DNA of 29,384 nt from JAVBLG01 sp031553655. GTDB taxonomy: Bacteria > Desulfobacterota > Desulfovibrionia > Desulfovibrionales > Desulfovibrionaceae. The notes beneath the pieces were generated by a model. It was not told where the DNA came from, did no database searches, and saw only the letters and a list, made by a program, of their open reading frames with translations. The stretch covers positions 1 to 29,384 of the forward strand of contig JAVBLG010000100.1 in NCBI GenBank assembly GCA_031553655.1. Direction: 5' to 3'. This document shows positions 29,367 to 29,384 of the stretch, in pieces. How positions within the stretch are numbered: position 1 is the first letter of the stretch; every line of letters starts with the position of its first letter. The position numbers were made by a program, and so were the translations under genes.

Positions 29367-29384
29367 ATGCCTCCGGCGGCCGGG
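29363..29384 (+). CDS. Start of the next gene of the locus, cut by the window edge
   Basis: An ATG at 29363 overlaps the preceding stop (ATGA) and has AGGGG 6 nt upstream; a second ATG at 29367 is in another frame. Only about seven codons are visible, beginning MNASGGR, so the product cannot be told. In PduT-containing loci an RnfC-like PduS flavoprotein often follows, which would fit but is unproven here. Confidence 0.4.

Noticed and set aside
1..29384. tRNA, rRNA, CRISPR arrays, insertion sequences or phage genes
   Set aside because: Looked for in intergenic gaps and coding calls; none seen. The repeated hairpins are terminator-like elements, not CRISPR repeats.

Overview
The window looks like a chromosomal segment of a sulfate-reducing Desulfovibrionaceae bacterium (Desulfovibrio or a close relative). 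This is inferred from three things: a stand-alone choline TMA-lyase microcompartment locus of the Desulfovibrio type, the style of the housekeeping genes (a TPR/receiver protein, an NtrC-type regulator with an RTLRNKL helix, and PpiD next to a Gpt-type phosphoribosyltransferase), and moderate GC with AT-rich intergenic DNA. No rRNA or species marker is present, so the genus is an inference.

Left part (1-9.3 kb), housekeeping genes. A YkgJ-type cysteine-cluster protein and a short LarB form a pair. A minus-strand receiver-TPR protein is divergent from htpG. Downstream lie a sigma-54 activator with a degenerate receiver, a PpiD-like folding factor, and an overlapping xanthine/guanine phosphoribosyltransferase that ends at a long hairpin. 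Middle part (9.3-17 kb): a minus-strand ThDP enzyme of the acetolactate synthase type, two glycosyltransferase-like genes in one operon, a TatD-family hydrolase ending in a G-rich/hairpin element, and a minus-strand secreted or anchored protein that joins a beta-helix to a NodB-type deacetylase domain. Then (17.2-19.0 kb) come two tandem paralogous QueG-like double [4Fe-4S] proteins on the minus strand.

Right part (19.3 kb to the right edge), all on the plus strand. This is a glycyl-radical-enzyme microcompartment (GRM) locus for choline. In order it encodes a tandem-domain shell trimer, an aldehyde dehydrogenase homologue without its catalytic cysteine, choline TMA-lyase CutC, its radical SAM activase CutD, a second and intact aldehyde dehydrogenase, a hexameric shell protein, the phosphotransacylase PduL, an uncharacterised protein with an encapsulation-like N-terminus, a EutN/CcmL pentamer and a PduT-like shell trimer with a pore cysteine. 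The next gene begins at the window edge. Predicted flow: choline is cleaved to trimethylamine and acetaldehyde inside the shell; acetaldehyde goes to acetyl-CoA, then acetyl phosphate, giving acetate and ATP outside. The alcohol dehydrogenase and further shell genes that such loci carry would lie beyond the right edge.

The 354-nt divergent region before the locus (19035-19388) holds the most telling regulatory signal. A TTGACT...TAGAGT promoter has a 20-nt spacer spanned by an imperfect dyad, as in MerR-family activated promoters, and a 14-bp perfect palindrome overlaps the start-site region. No regulator gene is in the window. I see no tRNA, rRNA, CRISPR array, insertion sequence or phage gene.
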